This document shows, piece by piece, positions 47,101 through 57,601 of a DNA stretch of 64,000 nt. Under the pieces are notes generated by a model. That model did no database searches. It worked only from the letters and a program-made list of their open reading frames with translations, and had not been told where the DNA came from. Position numbers and translations under genes: made by a program. Each line of letters begins with the position of its first letter. Within the stretch, counting starts at the first letter, position 1. Origin of the DNA: Neospora caninum Liverpool (lineage: Eukaryota > Apicomplexa > Conoidasida > Eucoccidiorida > Sarcocystidae). The stretch is taken from NCBI RefSeq assembly GCF_000208865.1, contig NC_018390.1, forward strand, positions 1,350,790 to 1,414,789, given 5' to 3'.

Positions 47101-47768
47101 GCAGAGCGCTGGGCGCTCCTCTCCGCCGCGGCACCGGTCCTCTCTCACAATGACCTCCAAGAAAACAACATGATGCTGGTAGGAACGCCGCGAGAGAAAA
47201 GGCCGACAAAGGGGGAGGGAGACTTTTGCGAGGCGCACCGGGAGACTTTTGCGAGGCGCACCGGGAGACTTTTGCGAGGCGCACCGGGAGACTTTTGCGA
47301 GGCGCACCGGGAATAAAGAGAGGAAAGGAAGGGCGAAGGGATGGACGCAAGAAAATGAGTGGTAGGAGAGAGGGGAAACCTTTTCTGGGGGAGAGGAGGG
47401 CAGGCAGAAGAGCGGGACAGAACGCAGCGGAGGCGATAGCGAGGCAGAAGAGACACGGATTCATTTTTCTGGCCTTCCATGTGTTGTGTGTGCGATGCGC
47501 GCCTGTCCGGTATGCGCTTTTCGAGTTTTCTTTCGGGTTGTGCCGATTGCTCGATGTGACGCGTTTTGCGAACATTGCAGACGGAAGATGGACAGATGCA
47601 CCTGATCGACTTCGAATACGCAAACGAAAACCTGAGAGGCTTCGACGTCGCCAATCTCTTCTGCGAGTTTGCCATCGACTACACTTCACTGAAACGTCGG
47701 TCTTTCAGGTTTTTCTATTTCCCCCCTTTGTCTCTCCCTCTTACTCTCGGCTCTTGCCCGATTAATAC

Positions 47769-47802
<34 letters not shown>

Positions 47803-49279
47803 GTATATAGTTGAGCCCACCTCTTCTCTCAAGGGGTAGTTGGCTGCATGTCTCTGCGTTGGGAGGAACGGTAGGCGCGGGCTTCATCCGTTTCTTTTTC
47901 TGTCGCCGTTCCGTAGGGTGTTATTCGTGATGCAATCAGCGATTGCTGTTCTTTGCCTCCGCGATGCCTTTTCTGTGTTTCGCAGGTTTCCCGTTCTTTT
48001 CCATTGATCCCTCCAAGTACCCGTCCGGCGCTGCTCGCCGAGCTTTTATTCGACTGTATCTACAAAAAGTCCTGTCGCTGGCGAAAGTGAACACAACGCC
48101 CCGTGAGGAGTTCAGTCAGACGGTCCGGGACGACGCGACGAATCCTCGATCTGAAGACGACCGCACTTCTGCAGAAGGCGCAAGAACCGAAGCAGAGACA
48201 GGACCGGGGGGAGAAGACGAAACGCATGAGCTGGAGATCTCTGACGTGATCATCACAAACTTCGACAATCTAGTAAGCAAAGACACAAGAGAAAATTCTC
48301 ATCCATACAAAGATATACACATACACACGTCCATATATGTATATATAAATGTGTGGATACATCGGTACGGAGACGTGCAAGTGTGTGTACATGTATTCCA
48401 GGGCGTGATGCATTGGCTGAGTTTTTTCCAACACCCTTGAGTGTTGAAGAAACTTATTTGATAGATGGAACGGATTTGTCAGTGCTGGAATTGCGTGTGT
48501 CACTCTGCTGTCTCTCTCACCCTTTCCCCACGGACACCCCACAGGTCATGCTCCTTACCCTCTCTTCCCACCTCATATGGGCGTTCTGGTCTGTAATCAA
48601 AGCACCAATGAAACAGTCCGACAGTGATTTCTCTTACCTTCAATATGCTGCCGAAAGGTACGCCACTTTGCCCTCCCACCCTGTTCCTCCCTGTCTCTCG
48701 CTCTTCTGTTCTCCTGTGCCTCCTTCCATGTTGATCTGCCTGTGCCGTCTGTGCGTTGCTGTCTTTCTCTGTCCTTGTCTCTCTTTTTCGCTCACTCTCC
48801 CGTTTCTTTCACAGCTGACCTGCGTGTCGACTTTTCCTAGCTTTCCTCCTTTGCTTTCTTTGCCGAGGCTCTTCCTCCTCCTCTCTCGTTGCGCCTCGCT
48901 CCAAGTCTCTCCGTCTATCGCTAGCTTTCCTGCTGCTGTCCTGCATTCTCCGCCCCGTCCAACTCGCCTCCCGATCTTCTCTGTGTGTCGCGCCGGTTTG
49001 TGTGAAGCGGCGTGCGTTCGAAGTTAAGTTGCAGCTGTTTGAGTCTCAGCATGCTTTTTTCCGCTGTCTCCCTGCCGTCCTTGTTCACGCGACCTCGGTT
49101 CGCTGTGTCGAGACGCCGTGTGGATTCCCTTCGACGAGGCATGTTTGTTTGGCGTGGTTCTGTGCATGCGTTTTAGGCTGAAGATGTACGACGACAAGGA
49201 GGAGGAACTTGTTCGTCTGGGACTCTTTTCTTCCGATGCCGACACACAGGAGTCGCATTTGCATGCGAAGAACGGATAG
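44195..49279 (+). CDS. Choline/ethanolamine kinase
   Basis: The enzyme phosphorylates choline or ethanolamine with ATP, the first step of the Kennedy pathway to phosphatidylcholine or phosphatidylethanolamine. Nine exons fit in phase (44195-45133, 45772-45861, 46045-46177, 46315-46883, 47038-47178, 47581-47695, 47986-48272, 48545-48657, 49177-49279), giving 829 residues. The exon 6 donor is weak. Landmarks: KPLSGGLSNTLFVV at about 116-129, VLLRVYGHSAG at about 273, VEAWLDGHPLQ, LARFHQTRLH, the Brenner catalytic box LSHNDLQENNMM, and the choline kinase motif HLIDFEYANENLRGFDVANL with metal-binding Asp. The C-terminal helices close with YLQYAAERLKMYDDKEEEL. A charged insertion of about 135 residues (133-268) and another of about 180 residues (exon 4, with CECVLC) enlarge it well beyond the usual 400-450. 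HNDLQENN is closer to choline than to ethanolamine kinases, but substrate choice cannot be settled here. No signal peptide was seen. Confidence 0.88.
47219..47310 (+). repeat. Four exact tandem copies of a 23-bp unit in a kinase intron
   Basis: The unit GAGACTTTTGCGAGGCGCACCGG repeats without mismatch at 47219, 47242, 47265 and 47288 inside intron 5 of the choline/ethanolamine kinase gene, about 40 bases after the donor. It is a minisatellite and a candidate for length variation. Confidence 0.95.
47767..47809. repeat. AT microsatellite in kinase intron 6
   Basis: An (AT)n tract interrupted by two AC or GT steps lies between exons 6 and 7. Confidence 0.85.
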
Positions 49280-52200
49280 ATTTCACACAGATGAGCTCAG
49301 TCTATGAAGAAAGACGGACGGAGAACATCAGGCTGTGGAAGTCCTTTTTACCTCTCGGATTATCCTTTCCTCTTTGCAGTGCGTCTTTGCGCACGCTTCG
49401 TTCTGTTTCGTTTCCGAGTTCGAGGGTCCATCCCCAGCTGATGAACAAACGGAAAAATCGCGGTTTTAAATCCCCACAGCCAACACCGGTCTCTTTCCAT
49501 TGCGTCTGCGGGAATTTTCCAACGTGTCAAATCGCCAAAACCGAGTTCTTGTTCTCTTTTTTCGCCAGTGTTTTTGTCCACTGGAAATTGACTGTATGAC
49601 CGTCACCACTTTTGCATCTCATGCTTCTGGCGGAACATGTATATAGATAGATATATACCTATATGTGCATCCATGTGTGTTTGCGTATACGCTTACATAC
49701 GTATAGGTATAAGAGTAAGGTTACCCGTGTATGGCTGTTTAAGGTGTACAGGTGGAGATGGAATGAGACGGGTGTGTAAGGGACGCGTTCATCTCTGTGC
49801 TTTGCTTTTTTTCTTGCACTGGCGGTTCCCACTATCTGTCTACAGTCCAGAACAAGAGCGCAGCACTTTGCCCCCACGCTAACCTGTTTTCATTTCGTCA
49901 GTTGCGGAGAGCCACAGGTGTGGAGACACTTTCTGAGGAAAAATATGAACTCCCTGTGTGTTTCGCGCGGGTCCTCTGTCTTGTTTTTCGGTGTGATCCG
50001 CTGTGGCGATTGCGTCCCGCCCAGCCACGGCGGATGGCCTAAAGTCTTTCCGCGCCTTTCAGGTGACTCCAATAGTTTTACGATTCGTGCCACAGGCACA
50101 AAGACAAACGCTTCGAAGGGAGTTGGCATCACTTCTCTCTCTCGCGTTTTCTGTCTTCTCTGGATTCTCCTTTCTCCATGGTGACCCTCTGTCCTCGTGG
50201 GACGGGCTCTAACCCCCCGGTGGCGAGGCTGCAAGTCTGCTGCTGCGTCTTGTCTGTTTTCGTCATTTCGCGCCGCCAACACCCAAAAACCGAACGAGTG
50301 GCTGTACAGAGAGTGAACCCCGTAAGGCATCACTCGCGCGCTACCCTGTTGTTGTCCGTAGCTTTTTCGGCGCACCCGTAGCGGTTGTCAGCCGGAACAC
50401 GTCGCAACGGTCTGACGATTTCGAAGGAAACGTCTTGTGTCCGTGTCAAATTTGAATGCCGTTTTCCTTTTTTCTACGGCAAAGAGTGGACATTAGGTGC
50501 GAGACTATCGTCTCGAAGGGGAACCCGCTGGTGTTACATCGCCCCGTTCGTGCTGTGTAGCGGTCGGGTGCGTACACATCACTAGGCATTTGATGGAAAC
50601 AGTGCACGCCACTATGACGCTCAGAATACTCGCGCCTTGTGAAACCCACCGGCGAGAGGGGGAAGCTGGCCGTTTCGCCCGTGCTTACGCAGCATATGCA
50701 AAATCCCAGCACTGTGACCACACTTTTTAGTCGGTGGTGTGCGTAGTTGAAACGAGACCACAGGAGAAAGAAACACGCCAGGTCTCCTTGGCAGTTGAGA
50801 TGAACTCCAAGTGCCTAATCTACAGCAGCAACAAGGAATTCCACTTTGTAGAGGCGAAGCGCAGTGACCACACCTGTGTCTGTTTCCTCAGCGTCCCTGA
50901 GGGAAAAGTTCATCAACGTTCAGTGCCCGGAAAAGACAGAGTTCAACAGCACAACGTCTGTTCACGTAATGAGACAGCGGTAATGGTCCTCCCTTCCACC
51001 CCGTAAGCCTTAATTTTCATTCGAAACATGGTCACCGCCCACTTGGTTCTCTGCATCATCCTGCCGCGCAAATAGGTGTCGCGAAAGTGACTCGCGGGAT
51101 GCTGTGCAGAGGCGCTGGACTGCTTCACACCGTGATGTGTCTTTGCGGGTATGTTTCAAATGTCTCATACACGGAAGGTGCGTGTGTTTAGCCCCGTATA
51201 TGTATAACCGTACATACGCAGCTGTGACGCGTTGAAGCACGCGTTTGCACTTAGTGAACCACACAACATGAATATGCCGGGAACAAGAGAAAGACAGTAT
51301 TTCTTGTTTCTGGCATCGGTACCTTCGACTGCAATCTGTGACCATTAGTAGAAAGACAACCGGGCGCACGTCGAAACTCCCGCTGTCTTCCTCGATGACG
51401 GGAAGACCCTACAGCTATCATCTCCACCATATTTGGAAGCTCATGTACCATTGACTACGAGCTCCAGTGGATGTGGCCAATCACGTTAATAATTCTTCCG
51501 TCCGTCTTCCATTTATGCAGCGTTGGATGCAGTGCCTTTGCTGTTCTCGTTCCGCTTTGCGTGATGACCGCACGCCAGGCACCGTCCGCTCCTCACTTCC
51601 GCTTACGCTCAGGACCGGATTGTACCTTCGACATTCCAAGGCGGATTGTCGACGGATCAGGTGAGAGAGACCCCAGGAAGTCTTTCCTCGAGTCACAGAG
51701 GAAAACCCCTTTGTGCGGCTCCTCTTGTGTCTGTTTCGACGTGGCGTCGAGTGTCGCTCGGCCGAAGTTACCCTTGCGTGCTGGTTCGCTCGTGGACGCG
51801 AGAATTGTGGACCAAGCCGGCGAAAGCCCTGTGGAGGTCTTTCCAGAGGCGTGGAGTCCTTCCGCGTGCAATATTGTTTTTTGGATCGTCTGTATACCTA
51901 CTTATATCGGGGCCCATGGTGTCGAATCCCCTCACAGCTAGCTGTCGTCTCCCTCTTCTCTCGTGCACATCGCTGCGCATAGCCTCATTCTGCGCTCTTC
52001 CTGTCGATGTTACGCCAAACCCTCTCTAGCCTGGCCACGCAAGTGTCCAGCGTGGAACTCGGCCGGTGGCGTTTTGCGGTCACTCCTCACGGAGGCTGTC
52101 TGAGAGAAGAATAGATGTGTTCCCGAGCCCGCGTTCGAATAAAATATACACGCCCATTTCAGCATCGAGGGTCACAAACTTTCTCTTTCGATTCAAGTTG

Positions 52201-52715
52201 TTCGCGACGTCTTGCTTACGCTCGCATCCACGCCAGCGAGCGGCTGCGGCTAACGCCTTGCGGAACTCTCGGCCCCGCCGCGGCGCTTCGAGCCGTGGAG
52301 CCACGAGGCACACTTGCAGGCTCCTGGTCCACATGTGCGAGTTCTCGTCACTAAAGATTCGCGCGACCTTTCTCGAACAGACGCACAGTTTTGAAGTAGA
52401 AACTCCTTTCTTGGCGGTTTGTCTCGCCGCTCATCTCCACGTCCCTTTGTCTTTCTCTGTTTGCCTGTCTGGCAGCACTTCCTGCCTTTGCCCGATTGTA
52501 CAGCCGCGAACGCAACTGACCGTCCGTCAAACCGGGCGTTCTTCGAATCTCCTTGTCGCTTCCTTTGTGCGTTTTGTTCTATCTCATTCATTCCTTCCAC
52601 GAAACAGCAATTCGCCGTTTCATATTCCACGTGAAACCGGACGACACGCGAAGCATCGCGGCGATACCGCCGGTGCACATACAGAGGCTTCCTGAGATTT
52701 CTTTCTTTTAACACG
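49280..52715. other. About 3.4 kb intergenic region with a possible orphan exon
   Basis: After the kinase stop codon the sequence holds 3' UTR and AT-rich microsatellite-like DNA (49640-49740). An interval at 51521-51660 is bounded by a good acceptor (tccatttatgcag) and donor (CAG then GTGAGA) and is open in two frames. It may be a 5' UTR exon of the next gene or belong to an unseen gene. A plus frame at 50734-51006 is open but featureless. Confidence 0.4.
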
Positions 52716-54225
52716 ATGGGAAACGTTATGGACCACTTCAACGCGGAGCGTTTCGACCCGCGCTACGGGGTTATCACCACCCCTGACGGGAAAAAGCGAG
52801 CCATGAAGCCTGAAGACTGCCAACCCCGTTACTATGAGAGAACTTACCGTGAGGTACGCCCAAGCAAGTCCTTTCACCGAGCGACTTTGCCTCATTTGTT
52901 GAGAGAGGCACCTGTTTTCCTCATCTTTTCCCTATACATCCAGTCCCCACGCCTCACTCTGTATCAACCGCATGAAAAGCCGGTCGAGCCTGCGTTCGGG
53001 ACGTGTCCTTTCGTGTGTCTCGCTGAATCCCTTTGTGCAAGGAAACTCCACTGGTTCCCACTTGCGCGCACCTGGTTGCACTGTCTGTTTGCAGGGAGAC
53101 CCCGAGTTGCCGGAAGACCCAGAATTTCCCGCAAGGCTGTTGAAGGCAGCGCAAGACCATGACTGGCGTGAGTGCCTGAATAACTTTTCGCAATTGCCTG
53201 TGCCGCGGATCCTGCATGGACCGCCATAGAGTTGTGTATACCGAAAACGACTAGCAGTTTTCCTGGGGGGAAACGCAGAACCGGTGGCTGCTCCATCCAT
53301 CGGGTGGTTCACTAGAGGGAGGCTTTCTCATTGGATGGCAAGGAGGCGGGAACCTGAAAAAACGTTATTAACCGTGCAAATCCTGTGTGTACAGAGATCG
53401 AAAACGGGGCCGATGGAGTTTCGATCATGTACCCCGGTAAGAGACAACCGAAACTGTGGGTTGGTCATGTTCGTGTCGTCAACCCCGAGGACCGAATCTG
53501 CCCCGAGAACGGAAACGCCAACATGTCGCTGGACGACTTGATCCACCACGGACTTATAACCCCAGTCTACAAGGTACGCCAAACGTGGAGGCGAGAAATA
53601 GTGTGTGGGCGTCGTCGCTTGTTTCCTTGTGCGTTTGCCGAATCGCGGAAACGGATGAAAAGGAAATGGGAAGATAGCAAACAATGCGGACTGTATCCCA
53701 GCGCCGCAGGGGTATGCTGCGTCGCTTAAAAAAGCTGTGGACGTTCCCTTTCTCACGGTGAAGCACACCAAGGTGGAGGTCTGTTTTTTCGTATGGTTGC
53801 AGACCACAGGAGCGGCAGCCGTTCCCGCGGAAGGCAAGCACGGCAACTCTGGTGAGGGCATGAACCAGGCGCAGCAGATGCCTCTGTCCAGTTCCCGGCA
53901 ACAATCTGCGGAGAATAAGCGTCTAGCCGAGCAGCATTTGAGAATGTCTGTAAATGAAAGAATGAAGCTGTACAGCGGAACAGCACAGCCGCAGCCCGAC
54001 AGAAACGAGACGGCTGCTTCAGCTCACTTTCCCCGCGCCAATCCGTTCATGCCGTCGGGTGTTACTCAGCCGTTTCCTTCGATGTTTGGAGCCCCAGCTA
54101 CCCCGTTCCCGATGAATCCTACGGCATTCCCTCAACCTCAGACCTGCGGCGTTCCTCCTTCAGTGAACCAGCCTCCATCCGCGGTTGCGACAGGCGTGTA
54201 TCCCCCTCTCCTGCCCATCTATTGA
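52716..54225 (+). CDS. Putatively N-myristoylated protein, 270 residues, with NPF motif; function unknown
   Basis: Four exons agree in phase (52716-52853, 53095-53167, 53395-53573, 53803-54225), each with a good donor (GTACGC, GTGAGT, GTACGC) and a pyrimidine-rich acceptor. The product starts MGNVMDHFNAERFDPRYGVI. Gly2 with Asn3 and small or polar residues after it suggests N-myristoylation, although position 6 (Asp) is not ideal. Residues 45-130 look globular (for example QPKLWVGHVRVVNPEDRICP and SLDDLIHHGLITPVYK). A short charged stretch (RLAEQHLRMSVNERMKLYSG) leads to a Pro/Phe-rich tail with ANPFMPSG (an NPF motif, the usual EH-domain ligand) and repeated FP/PMNP steps, ending YPPLLPIY. 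These features would suit a membrane-attached adaptor, but that is inference. No family is recognised. Confidence 0.7.
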
Positions 54226-55897
54226 GGCGCATTCCGTTTTTTCGTTGGTTTTTTTAGTGTATCTCCATGTGGGATGGTGGAAACGCCACAGTGTCCATTT
54301 CGCCATTTCTGTGGTGCCGCACTTGCCGACTGACAGAACAATTTGTTAATTTAGCCAAAGCCGCTGTACTGTAAATTTCCCAACCTCGTCACGTCAAAAT
54401 CACGTCTGCCTTTGCTTTTGCTCAAACCCTAGAAACAAGGGCACAATTGTGCGGCACGGTGCACGGCTGTCTGACACGCGAGTGGTCTTCGCTTTTCTGC
54501 CTCACCAGTGGAACAGATTGCCTGCGGCCTGAGATGCTGAATCTACTGACCGAAGCTGTTGCCCCTGCCGATAAATAGTGAGAAACAGCTGCTTCGTAGC
54601 GGGCAGATGGCTACTGCCGTATAAAGTTGCGCCTATGCGACACATCGCGTGACGCGTCGCTGTCGGCTTCACTTTTGGCGCAGAAGACGCTGAAGTGAAT
54701 CTTTCGCGGCTGTTAACGCGTTTCAGTTGCTCGGAAGAAAATGTATGAACAGTTCAGGAACGGTTCCTAGGCAGCTTCTCTCCGATTCTTGACAGCGTAT
54801 GTTACAATCCTGATTGATCAGCAGAAATATTTAACGTTGCGGCAGTCACTAGGCTTACCCTGCGTAGCGCTACGTGACTCGGGTTAGTCCTTCCCGGAAG
54901 CTTGGTGGAAAAAGGGGTTGGCACCAGACAAAAGTGTAGCATACCGGATGCTGTCATATAATCGTTTTACCTGTCGACTCGTACATAGATCAATGTTTAG
55001 GTAGATGACGGTAGCGCTCCAAATAGAGGGGACAGAAATCGATGGTAAATGTGCTAGCACGGAAATATATTCTACAGTTGGGTGCACGAGTGAACGCATG
55101 TGCATACGCTCATATCCCTGTCCATGGGCTGAGTAGTGTCCATGACTACTCATATTTCAACGTGAGTATACAACAGAACTCCACAATACATAGGCAAACC
55201 AATTTCACTAACAACAACTAGAGATACGGCTGTCCGAGTTACCCGGTCCACTCCCACACCCAGATGGGACACGAAATCAGAACCGAATAGAACACTGGGA
55301 TTTCGCGTCCTCGAATACCGCTTTGACTGCTTATGAGGACCAGCTTGGTTTGGCTACAACAACGACTCTGTGATATCCCTGGAAACCGAGAAGGTGCCCC
55401 GACCACTGAGTCTTGCTCTCTGGATGTGCATGCCATGGCTTTTGTGGCGCCAACGCTTGCGAGTTCCAGACCCGGGCACACGGTACTTTGGTGAGAGAAA
55501 GTGCCGCTTACAGGCTCTCTGCCCTCACGACGTCCTGAGGACATATTCTAAACGAACAACTGCGCCGGTTTCCATGATGTGATCGGCACGCCTCCGGCAG
55601 CTCTCTCCCACTCCACTGGCACAGAAACGCTCTTGCCTTGATCTGTTTGCGAGAACTATGAAGCCGTGCACTGAGTAGAACGGGCTGTTAGATGGAGCAC
55701 CGTTTGCAGCACGGGGGCCCGAAGCATTACCCCTTCAACAATTCAGAGATCTGACACCGGCCGAGGCCCAGATAAAAACACTCCATAGGCAGCCTCTTCT
55801 GGAAAAGCTTCAGAGTTAGCTCGCGCGCTGAACACCTGCCTCAGTGGCCTCGACGCTTGGTTCCCTTACGAATCGGTACATACGCAAGCACGTGTTT

Positions 55898-55899
<2 letters not shown>

Positions 55900-55937
<38 letters not shown>
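55900..55937. repeat. (TA)19 microsatellite
   Basis: This is an uninterrupted alternating A-T tract of 38 bases in intergenic DNA. Confidence 0.9.
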
Positions 55938-55938
<1 letters not shown>

Positions 55939-57102
55939 CCTGGCCCGGAACGGAGCATCCCGTCCAAAATCAGGCGCAGGCGCAGTGGATCACTGGGCGA
56001 CGCGTGTGCATCTGTGTCCACTCGCTCTGTGTTTCCTTTTTCGCGGAGTGTCTCGCCGAACCGCGGTGTTCCCTGCTCTCAGTTCTCGAGGGTCATGCGC
56101 ATCCGGTTGGTGGACACACGGAAACACAACGTGTCCGGGCGTCAAGGATGGCAGGTCAGCAAGTGTCTTCAGCGGCGCAAAAAGACAGGGAGACGAAGAA
56201 ATATTCGGGGGCCTAGTTCGTGGTGAGTGGACGCTGCGATCTTTTCTCAAAGTTTTTGCCCAAAATGCGGATCGGCACACAAACACGCGCGCGACAGCTT
56301 ACCAAGCTGGACGGTTCCCTGCTTCGATGCAGTGTGTTCCTTTTGCCACAGTCGGTCCGCATTTTCCCTGCCATAGACGTGCCTGTCTCTCCGGCCTTTG
56401 GGGCTGTTCCTGCGAAACGCCTTTTGTGAGGTCTCGCTGTTTCTTTTTTGTTGATGGAGAGCCTCCCTGTTCCCCGTCCCTTTCGCTAGGCGCGCAGGTG
56501 GGTTGAAGCGCTCTCTGCCTTTTGCTCCTGCGGCGCATACCGTCCACGCAGCGCATGTCGCCAAACCGGAGTCGATGCTGAGATCCACTCGCGGGTCAGC
56601 GTCCAAACGCAGTTCTCACCGGGTTTTCTTTTCTTTTGAGCGTTTTGACGAGGCCGATGCGCCAGAAAGAAGACACACTGCGGCAGTTCGTGGAGTGTGA
56701 CCCCGCCGAGCTTGTTTTTTCGTGCGTCTCCGCGTGAAGCCGCGGAAACGCTGGCACGCAAAAACGTCCATGTTCCCGGCCTGTCTTGCAAGGCGACGCG
56801 GTCGGGCACGTGGAAAACCTTCCTCACTTTCCCCTGGAAAAAATCTGTCTTTCTCCTTCGCTTAGCCGACAGCTCGAGTGTATCCCGGGGTCTCCGTTGC
56901 GCGGCGCTCTTCGGCCCCATATACACCGTCGGTTGGCGTACGTGGCTCGCCTCAACTCATCGCCAGCTCAAAGGAGCCTCTTCTCTCCGACTCGACCTCG
57001 CCTCCTCCTCCAGTTCGATTTTTCTAACTCGATTAAAGTGCCTTACTTTCTCTAGGGCCTGTGGAACGTGCAGTCGATTCTTCCCCTTCGATTCTCTGCT
57101 TC

Positions 57103-57274
57103 GAGTCACTTGCCATGCCCCGCTCTTCTCCGGAAAACAGTGTATTATCTCGACACGCGGTCCTTCCGTAGTTGCTTGAAACCTAACTGAGTCACTTGCC
57201 ATGCCCCGCTCTTCTCCGGAAAACAGTGTATTATCTCGACACGCGGTCCTTCCGTAGTTGCTTGAAACCTAACT
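57103..57274 (+). repeat. Exact tandem duplication of an 86-bp unit
   Basis: The 86 bases at 57103-57188 (from GAGTCACTTGCCATGCCCCG) are repeated without mismatch at 57189-57274. The block ends about 330 bases before the ATG of the next gene, in its likely promoter or 5' UTR. Confidence 0.95.
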
Positions 57275-57601
57275 CTATCTCTTTCCACCGTTGTGCAGTT
57301 TAAAGTGTGCGTTCTTTTGAAGACAAAGAACATGGCGACGACACGAGCCTCCTGCCCCTTTTCTTTGGCTGCGGTTTGACTTCCCTCTCGCTCGTCTCGT
57401 GTCTCGCGTCCATGCAGCCTGTCACGCTTTCTTCGGCAGGACAGGAAATCTATCCGGAAGCTGGGTTTTTGACTCTGGATATTTCTAGGCGCTGCAGCGG
57501 ACAAATTGGACGGGGCGAACGCGGTAGAGGAGTCCGAGAACACACGCTGCGCAGAAGGCAAAATCACCTTAGCTTTGCTGTCTTCCTTGATTGGGGCAAC
57601 C

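Larger units (their letters stand above)
54226..57601. other. Intergenic region and 5' flank of the last gene
   Basis: It contains the 3' UTR of the MGN protein gene, an AT microsatellite and an 86-bp duplication. Long plus ORFs here (55844-56506 and 56697-57179) are either built from the AT repeat or lack coding character. Part of it is probably 5' UTR of the 57602 gene. Confidence 0.45.

Noticed and set aside
50734..51006. Plus 90-residue ORF with several Cys, considered as a surface-antigen fragment
   Set aside because: It starts with GTG, and the Cys spacing does not match the SRS fold. It has no signal peptide or anchor.
55844..56506. Plus 220-residue ORF containing a run of alternating Ile-Tyr
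   Set aside because: The Ile-Tyr run is translated AT microsatellite, and the rest lacks coding character.
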